Origin: Dysidea avara
Lineage: Eukaryota; Porifera; Demospongiae; Dictyoceratida; Dysideidae
Direction of reading: 5' to 3'
NCBI RefSeq assembly: GCF_963678975.1
Contig: NC_089274.1
Span: 21,537,133 to 21,601,132, forward strand
Length of the DNA: 64,000 bases
Shown piece after piece: positions 38,036-64,000 of the stretch. How positions within the stretch are numbered: the first letter of the stretch is position 1; every line of letters starts with the position of its first letter. The position numbers and the translations under genes were made by a program. Below the pieces are notes generated by a model that was not told the DNA's origin, did not search any database, and saw nothing but the letters and a program-made list of their open reading frames with translations.

Positions 38036-41000
38036 TTAAATATGAGTCTCATCATTACTATTATCATTACTATCATGATCTGCATCATGTTGATTGTCAG
38101 AAGCAAGTGGGAGATGAGGTGGTGGTAGTTGACCAGACACCACATTGTAATCCCCATTAGAAGCATCTCTTATTGGCTCTACAGGCACTGAATACTCAGT
38201 AGCCTCAAGGATATTCTCTCTTTCGGCATGGATGAGGTTTGCTTCAGAGATATGGCCTGTCTCTACAAGAGTATGGCCTGTCACTGCAGGGGTATGGCTT
38301 GTCTCTGCAGGGGTATGGTCTGCTCCAAGGGTCTGGTCTGTTTCAGAGTTACGGCCAGGAGTATGGTCTGCACCAATGATCTGGTCTGTTTCAGAGTTGC
38401 AACCTATTTCCATAGGGGTATGGTCTGTTCTAAGGGTCTGGTCTGTTTCAGAGTTGTGGCCTGTCTCCACAGTAGTATGGTCTGCTCCAATGGTCTGGTC
38501 TGTCTCTGCATGGCTAGTATTCAAATCTGCAAGGTATGATTGGTCGGTTATGGCAGTATTACTATTTATCAGCCATACCAGATGTGTTAATATCCACTGT
38601 TATTAGTGGAACAGTGCTGCCAGTAGGTGTTAAATTTGAAGACTAGAAAATTCCACGCAAGTATTGGTTGTGGATATGAATTGCTATTACCTGACGATCT
38701 GTAGCCCTCCTTATACTGAGATATCTTGAGCTTTCAAATCTACCAAAATAATTACAGTAATTAAATTAAAATTAATAACATTCAGCTTACATTCCTCGAC
38801 GGTACATAACATAAATAATTACTGCAGAGGAAACAACAACAGCTACTAGAACAAGGAAGCTCAATATAGATAATATAGTAATAAGCATGTCCTTAGTATT
38901 TGATTTGGTGTTGATTACACTCTCAGCAGGATCTACTACAATAAGCGGAACTTCATTGCATTTCTCTGTGGCTTTGTACAGTTGCACAAACACTGTGGAT
39001 CCGCTAACAAATGTGTGACTATGCTGCTCAGCTATCAGGTCAAACAAGTACACACTTGTGACATTATTTTGCAGTGCATTCTTTCTCCATAGTACTTGTC
39101 CATCAATACACAAATTAATTGGGCCATTGTTGTGATCACTAGCATTTAATAGTACTTCTGGAGCAGTGGTACGTTTGTTTTCACTCATGAAAAAGTCCTC
39201 CAAATCAATCCAGTACACAGCATCATTTTCTCTAGTGGTGAAGTAGTACAAAACATCACTGCCATGAGAGTAGCATACCGCTGAAGTGATGGATGGTGGT
39301 GATGGTTCAACTAATAAGACATAAGTTTCACCAGTCCTGTTGTAGATGATAGTGTGGGTGTTTTGAACCATAACAAATGACGTTGTGTTTCCGCAATTAC
39401 TAACTGTTGCAATATTATCATAGAGCATTTCAGTCAGTGCTAGATTGTCACCATTATAGTAGAAAAGCTTTCCATTTGTACACCCTAGAATGGCATCTCT
39501 ATCCCCAACAGGTTGTAGCCTGTGAGGGTCTATGCATCCTGAAGGAATATCTAAAGAATCATATTTTGCAGCACCAAAACGTATGATAACTAGTTTATAG
39601 GCTGATAAATGCTCAACATAAGTTACATAAAGGACAACAGATCCACTATCATCGATAAGGTTGATAAAAGGCAAGTGATCACCAACATTTATGTGTAGCT
39701 CAACCCCACTAAGTTTATTGCTATGAATATCATCAGCAGTAACAGTTATTTTATAAGGAACAACTAAAAATTCATCTGGAGTGCTCCGAAGGCAAATAAC
39801 TCCAATGACTTGGTCAGAGATTGGGAAGTAATTAAAGCAGTCTTGTGCAGATAATTCTGAAGAGCTAATGATTTGGTATGGCGGTGTATCGCTTAGCTGG
39901 TAAAACCGAACATGACCCACATTAGGAACCCAGAAGAGTTTCCGTCCATCGCTTAGTTTTTCTAGCAGAGCTCTACATGTTCCATCATTACTGAGACATA
40001 TTTCAGGAAGCTGAAGGTTGAAAGGGTAGGGTTCTTGTCTGCTTTCCTTAGGAATAAGTTTTTGAATAACATTTGTGCTTATTATTACATATTCATTAGA
40101 TGAACAACGTGTGTCAAGATTGCCAACTGCATTTAACGCTGTATGAAATACACGAACAAAGTTAAACTGTATGCATATGACTACATACACATATATATAT
40201 ATGTACAATAACTAAGCCTAAACCGTATTATAATAATGAAAGCATCATGAATGCATGTGCATTATAGAACGCATATGCTGATTGTCTGTGTGTGTGTGCA
40301 TGCATGCTTATGTACATGTGTGTGTGTGTGCCATGCCTGCATGTGTGTGTGTGTGTGTGTGTGTGTGGCAGATGATGACATCTGTTGATTTTATCACCTG
40401 GCAACTAAACTACCCCTATATTACATAATCAAACCACAGTATAAACATTAACTTTAGGGTAAAACCAAAAAAATCCCCTCCTTTTCATCAAGTTACACAC
40501 ATGACCTGCATGACTACACATGATGATGACTTCACATGCTTTAATTCATCACCTAACTCAGCAAATTTGCATTTCCTTTGAACAACCTTTCTACTTCTTA
40601 GCTAATCTAATGCACACAACTGCCATTTGCACATGCCAGAGGAATTGTATGCATATAAATCATGTTTGCATGTGGTTCATATCATCTCCACAGCAACACA
40701 AGAGTGATAAATCATGGTTAGTGATAAAACATAGCTTGGTATGCATAGCTAGTTGCCCGGTTGATAGGCAATTACAGTTTTCCTGTAAACTGAAAATTTT
40801 TGGCCATATTGCTGAACAAAGATATGGGGAGCTTCTATGCCAGTATTTTAAGATGAACAAATTATTGAATATCATATTATTTTTTGATTGAACGTATGGC
40901 TATAGCTATACTGGGCCAATTGCATCATGTCATAGTTGCATGAACTTGCTCTACTTTTGTACTGATGATCCAAGCAGTAATTAAACCACATGCCAGCATA

Positions 41001-41304
41001 CACTGCACACAATGAGCTGTACAGAGCAACAGTATAACCTGTCTTTGGCCTCGAGCTCGTTGCATCAGAAACCTTAACACTGGGACTACTGCACACGATG
41101 GGGACACCCCCAGCACTTAATTTCAGAACGTCTATGATTTAAATATTAATATACCAGCAACTCATTAACGCTTAACTAGTTACACCTATGGTTACACGGC
41201 CACATCCGAGGGATCACAGTTTTATACTTACACAAAACACCAAATATCAACCAGCAGCATATCAGCCGCTTCTTATCACCACATGACACTGCTGTGATCT
41301 CCAT
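38036..41304 (-). CDS. Single-pass membrane protein, unrecognised family, paralogue 3
   Basis: Five exons: 41304-41232, 40138-38791, 38739-38691, 38642-38579, 38526-38036, phases consistent, 674 residues. Exon 1 encodes a signal sequence (KKRLICCWLIFGVL) and ends phase 1, as in the paralogues. The ectodomain is closest to paralogue 1: TCRALLEKLSDGRKLFWVP, QDCFNYFPISDQVIGVICLR, VVLYVTYVEHLSAYKL, LFYYNGDNLALTE. One membrane segment lies at about 443-468. The cytoplasmic tail of about 200 residues starts SSRYLSI, a YxxI site with a Ser at -2 as in ITIMs. It then carries a repeat region of SETDQTLGADHTP-type units and ends in an acidic stretch. Function unknown. It is head to head with BuGZ. Confidence 0.82.
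38228..38510 (-). repeat. Coding minisatellite in paralogue 3 tail
   Basis: Imperfect units of roughly 12-22 codons repeat SETDQ(T/I)(L/I)GADHTP and variants such as AETSHTP and VETGH. The length is likely to vary between alleles. The repeat keeps other frames open on the plus strand, which produces spurious open frames. Confidence 0.85.
40340..40367. repeat. Short (TG)n run
   Basis: A short TG repeat in the first intron of paralogue 3, next to a less pure TG stretch at 40288-40330. Confidence 0.85.
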
Positions 41305-41625
41305 CAGAATAGAATGGCTGAACTGTCAACTTGTTTGTCACAATAAACAGACGAGTTTATAAATGACATCATAGTGAAAACCGAAAATGAACTACGTGAT
41401 TTACTCACGTGCCTTGTTACGATTGGCTCACGAGACGGAATACTGACTGGGAAGTGGATATCGATATCCAGTGTGGTTCAGACTCTGGTACGGGTGGTAG
41501 AGTACGTTGTGTTATATGAGGTACTTGAAGTAGTTGAAGTCTCCTCAAGGGCGGGCTATCAGCGATTTGCCGTCTGTTTGTTTTTAAGAGGGCGTTTATT
41601 AGAATCACAACACGAGGTGTAGAAA
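41305..41625. promoter_or_regulatory. Divergent promoter region, paralogue 3 / BuGZ
   Basis: The 321 bp between the two start codons contain both 5' regions. Palindromic catcgata-type words such as gatatcgatatc lie at 41456-41467. No TATA box can be assigned with confidence. Confidence 0.45.
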
Positions 41626-49352
<7,727 letters not shown>

Positions 49353-51592
49353 CAAGGGAGAAGTTTGGTGGTTTTTGCTAGGTGACACTGCACATCACAC
49401 CCACACAACACGTAAACAACTTATTAGGTAGGATAACTAAATTATAATATTGTATTCTTTTACTTTGCCAGAAGTGAATATGTATATATTATCTTAACTA
49501 CTGCTTGAACGAAAGTACATAAGGAACAGTGTAAGTGGCCATTTATGTACGTTACTGCACAAACACTGAAAGCTGGGTCTGATGCATGCATTACAAACTC
49601 TGCAGTTATGTGTACAACTGAGGAGCTCATTGGTCACCCAACTGGTCATTGCTGTAGCATGGATCCTAACCAGTGCTCCAAATACTGTATACGTACAAAT
49701 TTTCAAGGGACGTAATTTTCGCAGTTGCTTGGCTTTCTGCGAAATTTTTATCCTCAAAAAGTAACACTATCTGGGTTAGCTCTGTGCTTTCTAATAGATG
49801 TTCTCAGTGAAAATGGGTGATCCTCGAAATAAAACTGCAAAAATCCTGAAATTTGTTGATCCACGAAAATTATGTACCTCAAAAGTTTGTTTGTATTGTG
49901 AGAGCCACGGTTTATTTTAGAGGGGTGCATTTGCCTCCCCCCTTGCTCCCTCTTAAAATTTAAGGATGCCATTTCACTAAAAGTGCCTTGAAATCCAATC
50001 TTGTGATAGCTATTTTCAAAAAAGAAAAAAATTCTTAACAGTCCACTGTTTGGCTAAAAAATTACTAATTTAAAATCTTACAATTGCTAATTTCCATAGG
50101 TTTCTCTTGTACAACAATTCCACAATGTTTAATTGAAACTGCCCTATATTTCTAAATAAACACTGATGTCAGAAGTATTTATTGCATGTCACCTTAGATA
50201 TTAAGCTTACAGAATAGCTTAGTATATATCATCTATGGTGTTGTGGACCCTTGGGGGCGAGACATTTGTCAAAGGTACTTCAAAATGGTCCCAACGTTTT
50301 ATTCTATGTATTTCACATAAGGGCTGAGGCAAGTACTTTAAAATTTGTTTGATGTCTTGCTTCAAGTGGACCCTTGGTTGTCACAGGTAATGGTAAAAGT
50401 GTTCAGATAACTGAATAATTTGGTTAACTGAAGCCCATAAATTCATATACAAAGCTCTGAAATACTTTAATAGAACAGTCATCTTGGGTCTACTGTAATT
50501 GTTTTGGTAGAATAGTTCATTTGCAGTCAAATGTTTGGAGATTGATGTTCAACCCAACCCTTATAGCGCTGGAACAAGGGCTCCACTAGTGTGCGACCTT
50601 GTTAGTTGTGTGGTGCAAAGTACACCTTTAAAAGCACTTAAGTGAAAATGCAAGTACTTGGAAATTGAGTTTAAATACAATTGCTCTACCTGAGAGTAAT
50701 GTACAAGTATTTTAGTACAAGCACATATACTATTTTTTAAAAGAACGACTGTGCCAGACATTCTTCCCACACTAGGTTTTAGTACATCGTTGTATGCTGT
50801 CAGGCATCAATAGGGACAGTGTACCATATATGTACAAATTGTGAGAAAGGTAGGGATGAACAACAAAACTACATTGTTTCATTGGCAGCTGCCTAGTCTA
50901 TTGTATGTACAATCTCCCCATATAATAGAAAACATCTCTAACGATTTATGTCTTAAGAGGAAAACCTCTTATGGAATTTTAAGTGTGATGGTCAACTATA
51001 GAATGGTGTCTAGGTCATAATCACAGGTCTTCTGTTATTGACTTTTACCATAACTCACAATATATTTGCACACAGTCTTGTTGCTATGGCTGAGGTGTGG
51101 TGTATGTGTTGCTCCTATTAAACATTATGTCCTCATATATGTAGTCCAGACTTGTCCATTCTCATAGTGTAATTGTAGGACCTCAATGTTTAGTAATGGA
51201 TGCTGTAGAACTGGCTCACTTGGTTCATGTTCAGTTCTGCTGACTAGTGTTGTTCCTAGACTGATGCATGTTGCGAGTGTCTACAATGACCATTTTATAG
51301 CCTGTCTAAATTCCAAATTTCTAAGTCATTACAAGCCTCAACTTGGTTCTCCTACACTGTTATTTTGTAACAATTGCACTTTAAATTAACCCTGGTTGTC
51401 TCTCCACTATCTTATGTATCAATGTAAATATTTGTGCTCATAGGTATATACACACATACTACACTTTACTCTAATGAAACCAGGAGAACCAAATGAGATT
51501 ACAATGAGCACAACCAATTGCAAAATTGAACAATAGAAAAGGGGATGATGTGTGGGTGTTGAAAATGTGTACAGTTTGAATGTTGTGTGTCA
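49353..51592. other. Convergent gap between BuGZ and liprin-beta 3' ends
   Basis: I see no gene. A copy of the dispersed motif lies at 50464-50481. The rest is AT-rich sequence, presumably 3' untranslated regions at each side. Confidence 0.45.
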
Positions 51593-58260
<6,668 letters not shown>

Positions 58261-58428
58261 TAATTAATCTTATACAATGTAAATAGCTAAACGCTCACCT
58301 GGCTACTGATTTTATAGTCGTGTTTGTTTGCACACATTTCCCCGACCGGATACCGAATGATTTAGAATACGGAATTGTCAATTGGAAGTTTTAAATGTGC
58401 TTTTCAGTTTTGACGCGGGAAAGCTTAC
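58261..58428. promoter_or_regulatory. Divergent promoter region, liprin-beta / CENP-X
   Basis: Only 168 bp separate the two start codons. This gap must hold both leaders and core promoters unless there are upstream non-coding exons. Confidence 0.5.
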
Positions 58429-59341
58429 ATGGACACAAACTCACTTAAACAGGTACTCACATACTTGACATTACTTTCAGTGACAACACTGCTGTAGGAA
58501 ACTGTGTTGGAGATCTTGAAGTTGTTTTTCAAAGATCAAAAAACAAAAGGTAGTCCATCGATCTTAGATCTTAGGTCCCATATGAAGCCTTTGATATAAT
58601 GTTTTGTTACAGTGAGTGGTGATTCACAGAAACTCATCACCGATGTGATCTATTTGTTTATCCTTGGTAAGTCAGCTGGGTTGGAATTTGAACTAGTATT
58701 TTATGGAATTGCAGTTTTCTGGGTTTTAGTTTGTACTTGTGTATTCAGTGTACAGACTTTAGCAGAACACCAACATTGAAGCTGAATATTAGTCCAGTCA
58801 CTACAGGTCTGACCAGGTGGCTGCATTATGCAAATCACCTGTGCGATAATTGAAATGGGTCTCACTGCAACATTGTAATTTTGCAATTTAAAAGTTAATA
58901 TCTGCATCACTCATATCAAAACTTGCTATTGGGAATTGTAAACTGCATGAAGTGGGCAAAATAAAATTTTACATAACATCAAGTTGTACTATTAGATCTT
59001 ATGAATTATGTCTTATAACAGCTAAAAATTAACTCCATGTCATATTGATAGTCTTAGCTTAGTCAAACCAGTTGGTTGAAAAACCTTGTTGACAGCCATC
59101 ATTTCTTGCCCTGTGTAAAATGCATGCGTTTTGTACTAAATACAAAAAAATGCAAAAAGCAAGCATTAGCACCCATAAATCTCTACAGGACATTATACAA
59201 AAAATTAAAGCCCTTGAATTGCTCTACTTGATTCTGCCCGAAGTAATGCTCTAATGTTATCATAGTATATCTTATTGATTACAACATAATATGCACCCCC
59301 ATGCAATTTATATTGGAGAATTTAATTACTCGGGTGGGAAA

Positions 59342-59372
<31 letters not shown>

Positions 59373-62300
59373 AAAGCAACCTGTTACCCTCAACTGAATT
59401 CGCTAAACTTGGTATCATTCTATGTGTCAACACTTGCTGATTAAGAATCCGCCCAAAGTAAGTGCCTAACCAATTATTATACCGAGTTACATTATAAAAC
59501 ATACCAAAAAAACAGGGGTTTTCCACTGTTTTATCTGAATGCGTAATTTGGCGATACAAGGTTCTATCCTGCCTTTTCTCTTGGTCACTTCACAAACTCC
59601 TATATATCACAAGATTCGCCATTGATCAAGGGTTCTGATGAGCCATACCAGATCTCCGTAAATTAAAGTATGCGGAGTTATGGTACCATATTTACTAGAT
59701 GGTGTCATTTTCGTGTATATTTTACATTACGGATTTTTATAATGTGTGGTAAATATTTTGATATGCTGTTTCATTACCTATTTTTGGTACCATTCATGGC
59801 TGAATGCAACTTTTTATTAGTAACTAGCTAAGGAAATTACATTCTGAGTCTTGTGAGCTATCTAATTTAACTATCCAGTTATGAGAAACTTATATAATTG
59901 ACTTAAACTTGTGGATTATGTGGGCAAGTACATGGTGGATTAATTGGCAATTTGTTGTAATTTGTTAATACATCCTTGCTCCTTTACAATGAATCCTTAC
60001 TTTAGAGGAAGAAGGTATGTCAACAGCTAGACTATTTTCTTGTTTGGAAGGGTTGTGGCTTATTGTAGGGGAAGTTTGTGTACTAACAAATTATTGTGCA
60101 AATATTCCAGTTATGTGATTAGTCAAGATGCTATATGCGATCTAAAGTTTAGAAGTGCTGCTACAGCCTTGAACTCAATCTTAGTCGGTTAACACTACAA
60201 CGTGGTAAAAACATGAAAAAAAGAACTGTGGCGGCACAAAGGAATCCCATAATTTAGTTTTTTAATATATGGAGATGCTAGCAATAATGGTGAAGAGGAA
60301 CCTAGAAAATTTATCAAGCTTAAGATTACGGTATAGTCACGGGCAATCATTCAAAATTTTGAATGCCTATTGATACTTTTTGAGAAGCCCATAAAACCAG
60401 TCTAGCAGCGTGAAAAGTTTTAAATGAAGGTGAAGCCCTTCATATTTAATGTTTTTATGTAGCTACAGTGTAGTTTGAGGCAGGTAGAACACTACAATTT
60501 GTTGTAGTAACACAAGTAAGCCAGTCCGTACATCGCTCAGCTCCAGCCATGTTTTCCCCCCGCCAAATACAGCAAAAGCTGTAGGCTATATTGGCATTTC
60601 TGGGGAATAGTGATACTGTATATTAAATTTGTTAGGTCCTGTGGAAGCGTTTTTGGTGTGTTTCTTCCCAGTGACTCAGATACAAGCCTTCAAAGAGCTT
60701 GTTTCACTCGAAAAAACTACTAAAAGTTCAATAAAACGTCTATACAACCAGTAACTTTAAAAATCGCTTCCACAGGACCTAGATATTTTAGTTATTTAGT
60801 CACTTGTGTTGAAATTATAAGGATTCAGTAATCTGTTAGTCTGGTTTTTGGTGGTGCATTTTTATAAAACATTGCTCTATTGTGGACTACACCCAATTGT
60901 TCTGTATTAAAAACAAACAAGCACAATTAGTTGTATTGCTAACACAACACAGTTGTTGAAATTATTTATCCCTGCTTGGTTTATAGCAGGTTTTGTAATT
61001 TGTTTAAACTATTCCGTAACCTTAAGGGTTGATGACAATCTGTGGAATACTGGTTTATAAAGTGGTCATAGACATGCAGAAGCATTGCTGTATTGGATAA
61101 ACTTTGTATAGGATAATGTGATGACCAAATCACATAAAATTTGTAAATTTTTAATGTCTTCAAATTTGTCTAGACCATTTTTACTGCAATACCATCATTT
61201 ATCTGAGCTTAGTCAGTGATAGTAGGTCTTCTGAGTGTTGTTTTATGAGCAAGCATCCTTTCCAAGGTGGCTTTTAGGTGACTGCTGCATTAGGGGTTTG
61301 CAGAAATTCTACTGCAATCCCTATTATGAACCCACTACTGTTGTACATGATAACAACATTTTACACTGTATCTTATGATTCTTTGGTTAACACAAACAAC
61401 TTGATTGTCAACAAACCACTTAATCACCTGTCATTACAACCTAATCAGACAATGACAAGCTAGTGATGTCACCTATTAGAGATAACATGACAAAATATGT
61501 CAGGGGGTGTTATTACTGCTATGTCATTTGTCAGGTACAAACTCTCACCACAGGACACAAGCGTTAAACAGTTGTTCAGTCAGACCACAATAAACACTGT
61601 GCATTTCAAGGGGAAGCCACTGACAGCCTACATAGCATACCACTCTTACAAACAGCTGACTGATTTTGAATCTTAATCTCTAGCACTGTTGCATGTAACT
61701 TTGAAAGTGGCCAATGTTTAGATAGTTGACAATCACCAGGAAGGTACACTTCATAACCATGATCATGTCAAGTATAGCTAGGTCCCAAACGTAGATAAGG
61801 GTGTACTTCATGACCTCTTTCTTCATTATATAGTGACCATGTCAAGTAGGTCCCAAACATGGCAAAGGTGCACTTCATGACTTCATTATAAGACCACCTC
61901 ATTAATTACATTATAATCTTTGTTACATAACTATATGCATAATGAGGTTTCTCTTAAGGAATGCTTATGCTGTTACTTGTGAAGTGTTGTAATTAAAGCT
62001 TTGTTTAGATTAATGCAGATATACCTTATTGTCAATATAAGAAACCTTGTATGCAGAAACACACATTGTGGAATGTAGAAGTTTTGTTCATTAATTTACC
62101 AATCTCATTTCTTCTTGTGACTATAGTGTCACTTTCAAGAGAAGTGATGACTTATTAGAATAGTGTCATGGATCATTGGACTTATATAATGATTGTTAGA
62201 TATTTCACTGATATAGTATATTCTCTTAGTAAAAAAATCTTTGTTGATCAATTAGTTATAGCTACAGTTTCAAGTGTCAAGTAAACAAACAGTCGTGATA

Positions 62301-63074
62301 TACCACACATAGGCAGACTGTTTTATTTTAAGCAGGAAATTCCTGCTATGCATACAAAAAGAGGTCTGGCACATAATATTCACTTAGCAACAGTAATTCC
62401 GCCATATATAAAATTAGCATCATGAGATCCCCTGTGATTGGCTATAGCAAATTATAGTATACTGCATGGACAATCACTTCAGTGGGGCTTGCATGGGTTG
62501 AACACTGGACTCCCTATCATTCTATGCTGTTTAATTGTTCTACATACATGCTATATATGCTATACTCTTTGAAGGAACTGTGTTGAGTTACTGCTGCAAA
62601 AGGCAAATAAGTTCTACAGTTGTATGCTATCATTTTTCAGTAAATTTTGTGTATAAGTACTATGTCATCATGTATCACGATATAAAAAAATGTAGACATT
62701 TATCACGATAATCAATATTATATTGCACATCAACTTGACTGCCAAGACATCACCATAGTGTTGTTAGACAACAATATGTGGTCAGTATATGATTCCCTTA
62801 AAAAATCCTTTCAGATTATACCCATGCACATGTTAATGATTTGTTGTGTACTCATTTCAGAGGCTGCCCACCGAACAGCAACACAGGCACAAGTGAGAAC
62901 AGTGTTGTATTGTGGATTGTCTACCATGAGTGTTTGTTGTTCATAGAATGAACAGGTAGATGAAACTGAAATACATCACTTTGAGAAGGTCTTGCCAAAA
63001 TTGGTAGGAGTACCTAATTACCACCATATGTTAAGTGTTAATTGCTTCTCCTTTCAAAGCTACTTGATTTCTGA
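58429..63074 (+). CDS. CENPX: CENP-X (MHF2, STRA13) histone-fold protein
   Basis: Six exons: 58429-58452, 58498-58549, 58613-58666, 62861-62892, 62947-63003, 63060-63074, phases consistent, 77 residues (human 81). The protein reads MDTNSLKQETVLEILKLFFK, then DQKTKVSGDSQKLITDVIYL, then AAHRTATQAQ, and ends FEKVLPKLLLDF. The KDxKTKVSGD core and LPxLLLDF end match the family. CENP-X pairs with CENP-S as an MHF tetramer that binds DNA, acts at kinetochores and recruits FANCM to stalled forks. The last exon codes only four residues and the stop. The first intron is 45 nt, and its true acceptor (gctgtag at 58497) lies just after a decoy tttcag. Intron 3 is 4.2 kb and contains a small plus-strand ORF. 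Confidence 0.93.
59342..59375. repeat. C21/A13 homopolymer junction
   Basis: A run of about 21 C followed by about 13 A in CENP-X intron 3. It is either low-complexity DNA or a region prone to sequencing error. Confidence 0.85.
59989..61676 (+). CDS. Small unrecognised two-exon ORF nested in CENP-X intron 3
   Basis: Exon 1, 59989-60014, encodes MNPYFRGRR and ends phase 2 at gtatgt. Exon 2, 61535-61676, starts after tttgtcag in matching phase and continues RYKLSPQDTSVKQLFSQTT ... YIAYHSYKQLTDFES to a stop. The product is 55 residues with no membrane segment or low complexity. Its 47-codon second exon is well formed for AT-rich DNA. I do not recognise the family. It would be a nested gene on the same strand as its host. 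Alternatives are an alternative transcript of the host or chance. Confidence 0.45.
60635..60779. mobile_element. 145-bp MITE with perfect GGTCCTGTGGAAGCG ends
   Basis: Perfect 15-bp inverted ends flanked by TA on both sides (60633-60634 and 60780-60781), consistent with a Tc1/mariner-type non-autonomous element. It lies between the two exons of the nested ORF. Confidence 0.7.
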
Positions 63075-64000
63075 TTGGAAGATAACACTGAAAGTAAATA
63101 AAGAACAAAATGTGATATATTAGAATGTGTATTAATGAAGACTGAGTGTATACACGCCAAGTTAAAGTTTCTATAAAATTTTGTAGTGTTTGTTTTGTTG
63201 AACGATAGTCTCTGAAGACTGCTTTAGTAGGGTATTTGACTCCTCTATTAGACTCTTGCGATCTTGCAAACAGCAAATGTGTGTGTGTTTTTTTTTGTTT
63301 TTTTTGTTTAATTTTGAAGTATTCTGTGTACATTATAAAAAGATTTCAAGAAAACCAACAACTCATACTGTTGTCACAATGATGAGTATATTGATAAATC
63401 CCATACCAAGTTTTATCTTCACAGGAGCCTAGATGACGGACCAATCACAAGTGTCTGTACACTTTGATATAGGAAATATCTAAAGAATTTTGTTATAAAA
63501 GAAAAACATTGATACACTGAAATACCTATGCTGTATAGTAGAGAACTTTGGTAAAACATCAGTGAATTTGGTGGATTGTCCTTTCCATTTGCCATACTGT
63601 TTTCTGTCAAAGTATATTTCAAGCTGTCATTGTCCACATGCAATGTGTAGTGACATGTGATGTAGTGTTACAATTCGCCAGTTTTTTGTTGTTTTTTTTC
63701 ACCAATCAAGAGTTTCACAAATTCAAAACAATGTTATAGGTGAGATCAGAGGCTTTGTGCATACTATTTTCTAAGCATATAGAGATAATGTAATGTGTGT
63801 GTTATCATAGGCTTTTATTTCTTCAGAATCACTAAATCAAATCTTATAAGCAAGCATGTTTTCAGAGAAGCAGTGAGAGGTGCATGCCATATACCACACA
63901 CTGTATAAAAAATAGTGTATTTCACTACTAATTTCTGCCACAGTACTATAAGTAGTGGCTGACAAGTCACTACAAAAATGCAGTGACTGTCACTGCATAA
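63075..64000. other. Right edge, no gene seen
   Basis: Contains the presumed CENP-X 3' untranslated region. The minus-strand open frames at 63031-63333 and 63419-63643 have no splice or family support. Confidence 0.45.

Noticed and set aside
38228-38606. 103- and 124-residue plus-strand open frames
   Set aside because: They are antisense to the coding minisatellite of paralogue 3, which keeps several frames open by repetition.
58481-58549. Use of the tttcag acceptor at 58480 for CENP-X exon 2
   Set aside because: It gives an immediate in-frame stop. The gctgtag acceptor at 58497 restores the conserved family sequence in phase.

Overview
The window reads as animal nuclear DNA: AT-rich, intron-dense, with many dispersed repeats. 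A marine invertebrate is likely and a sponge (demosponge) is my best guess. That is inferred from the mix of metazoan gene types, many introns of only 45-60 nt, and abundant small foldback elements. No species marker is present.

By splicing exons by eye (GT/AG sites, phase continuity, family similarity recalled from memory) I can support eleven genes plus one doubtful exon. From left to right: a two-exon gene resembling the LURAP1/FAM89 adaptors (5337-6077, minus); a 12-exon membrane-anchored JmjC oxygenase with a complete FIH-like active site (7151-15688, minus); ribosomal protein uS5/RPS2 (15834-19528, minus); axonemal dynein intermediate chain DNAI2 (19921-28786, plus); three tandem paralogues of a single-pass membrane protein family I do not recognise (31154-33371, 33863-36886, 38036-41304, all minus); the BUB3-binding zinc-finger protein ZNF207/BuGZ (41626-49352, plus); liprin-beta with three SAM domains (51593-58260, minus); centromere/Fanconi histone-fold protein CENP-X (58429-63074, plus); and a small two-exon ORF inside the large CENP-X intron (59989-61676, plus).

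Three gene pairs are head to head across short gaps: RPS2/DNAI2 (392 bp), the third membrane paralogue/BuGZ (321 bp) and liprin-beta/CENP-X (168 bp). These gaps probably act as shared promoters. The genes are not one pathway. They are housekeeping, ciliary, mitotic and scaffold genes, plus one lineage-specific receptor-like cluster.

The remaining DNA is mostly repeats. It holds a roughly 1.7-kb satellite at 2.2-3.95 kb, long GT/CA microsatellites, and non-autonomous DNA elements with clean inverted ends and target duplications (9 bp, TAA or TA). It also holds a 2.8-kb inverted-repeat structure in the last DNAI2 intron and an 18-bp motif scattered in both orientations. The receptor-like trio is the most promising undescribed system: conserved ectodomains with no family I can name, and cytoplasmic tails that differ completely.
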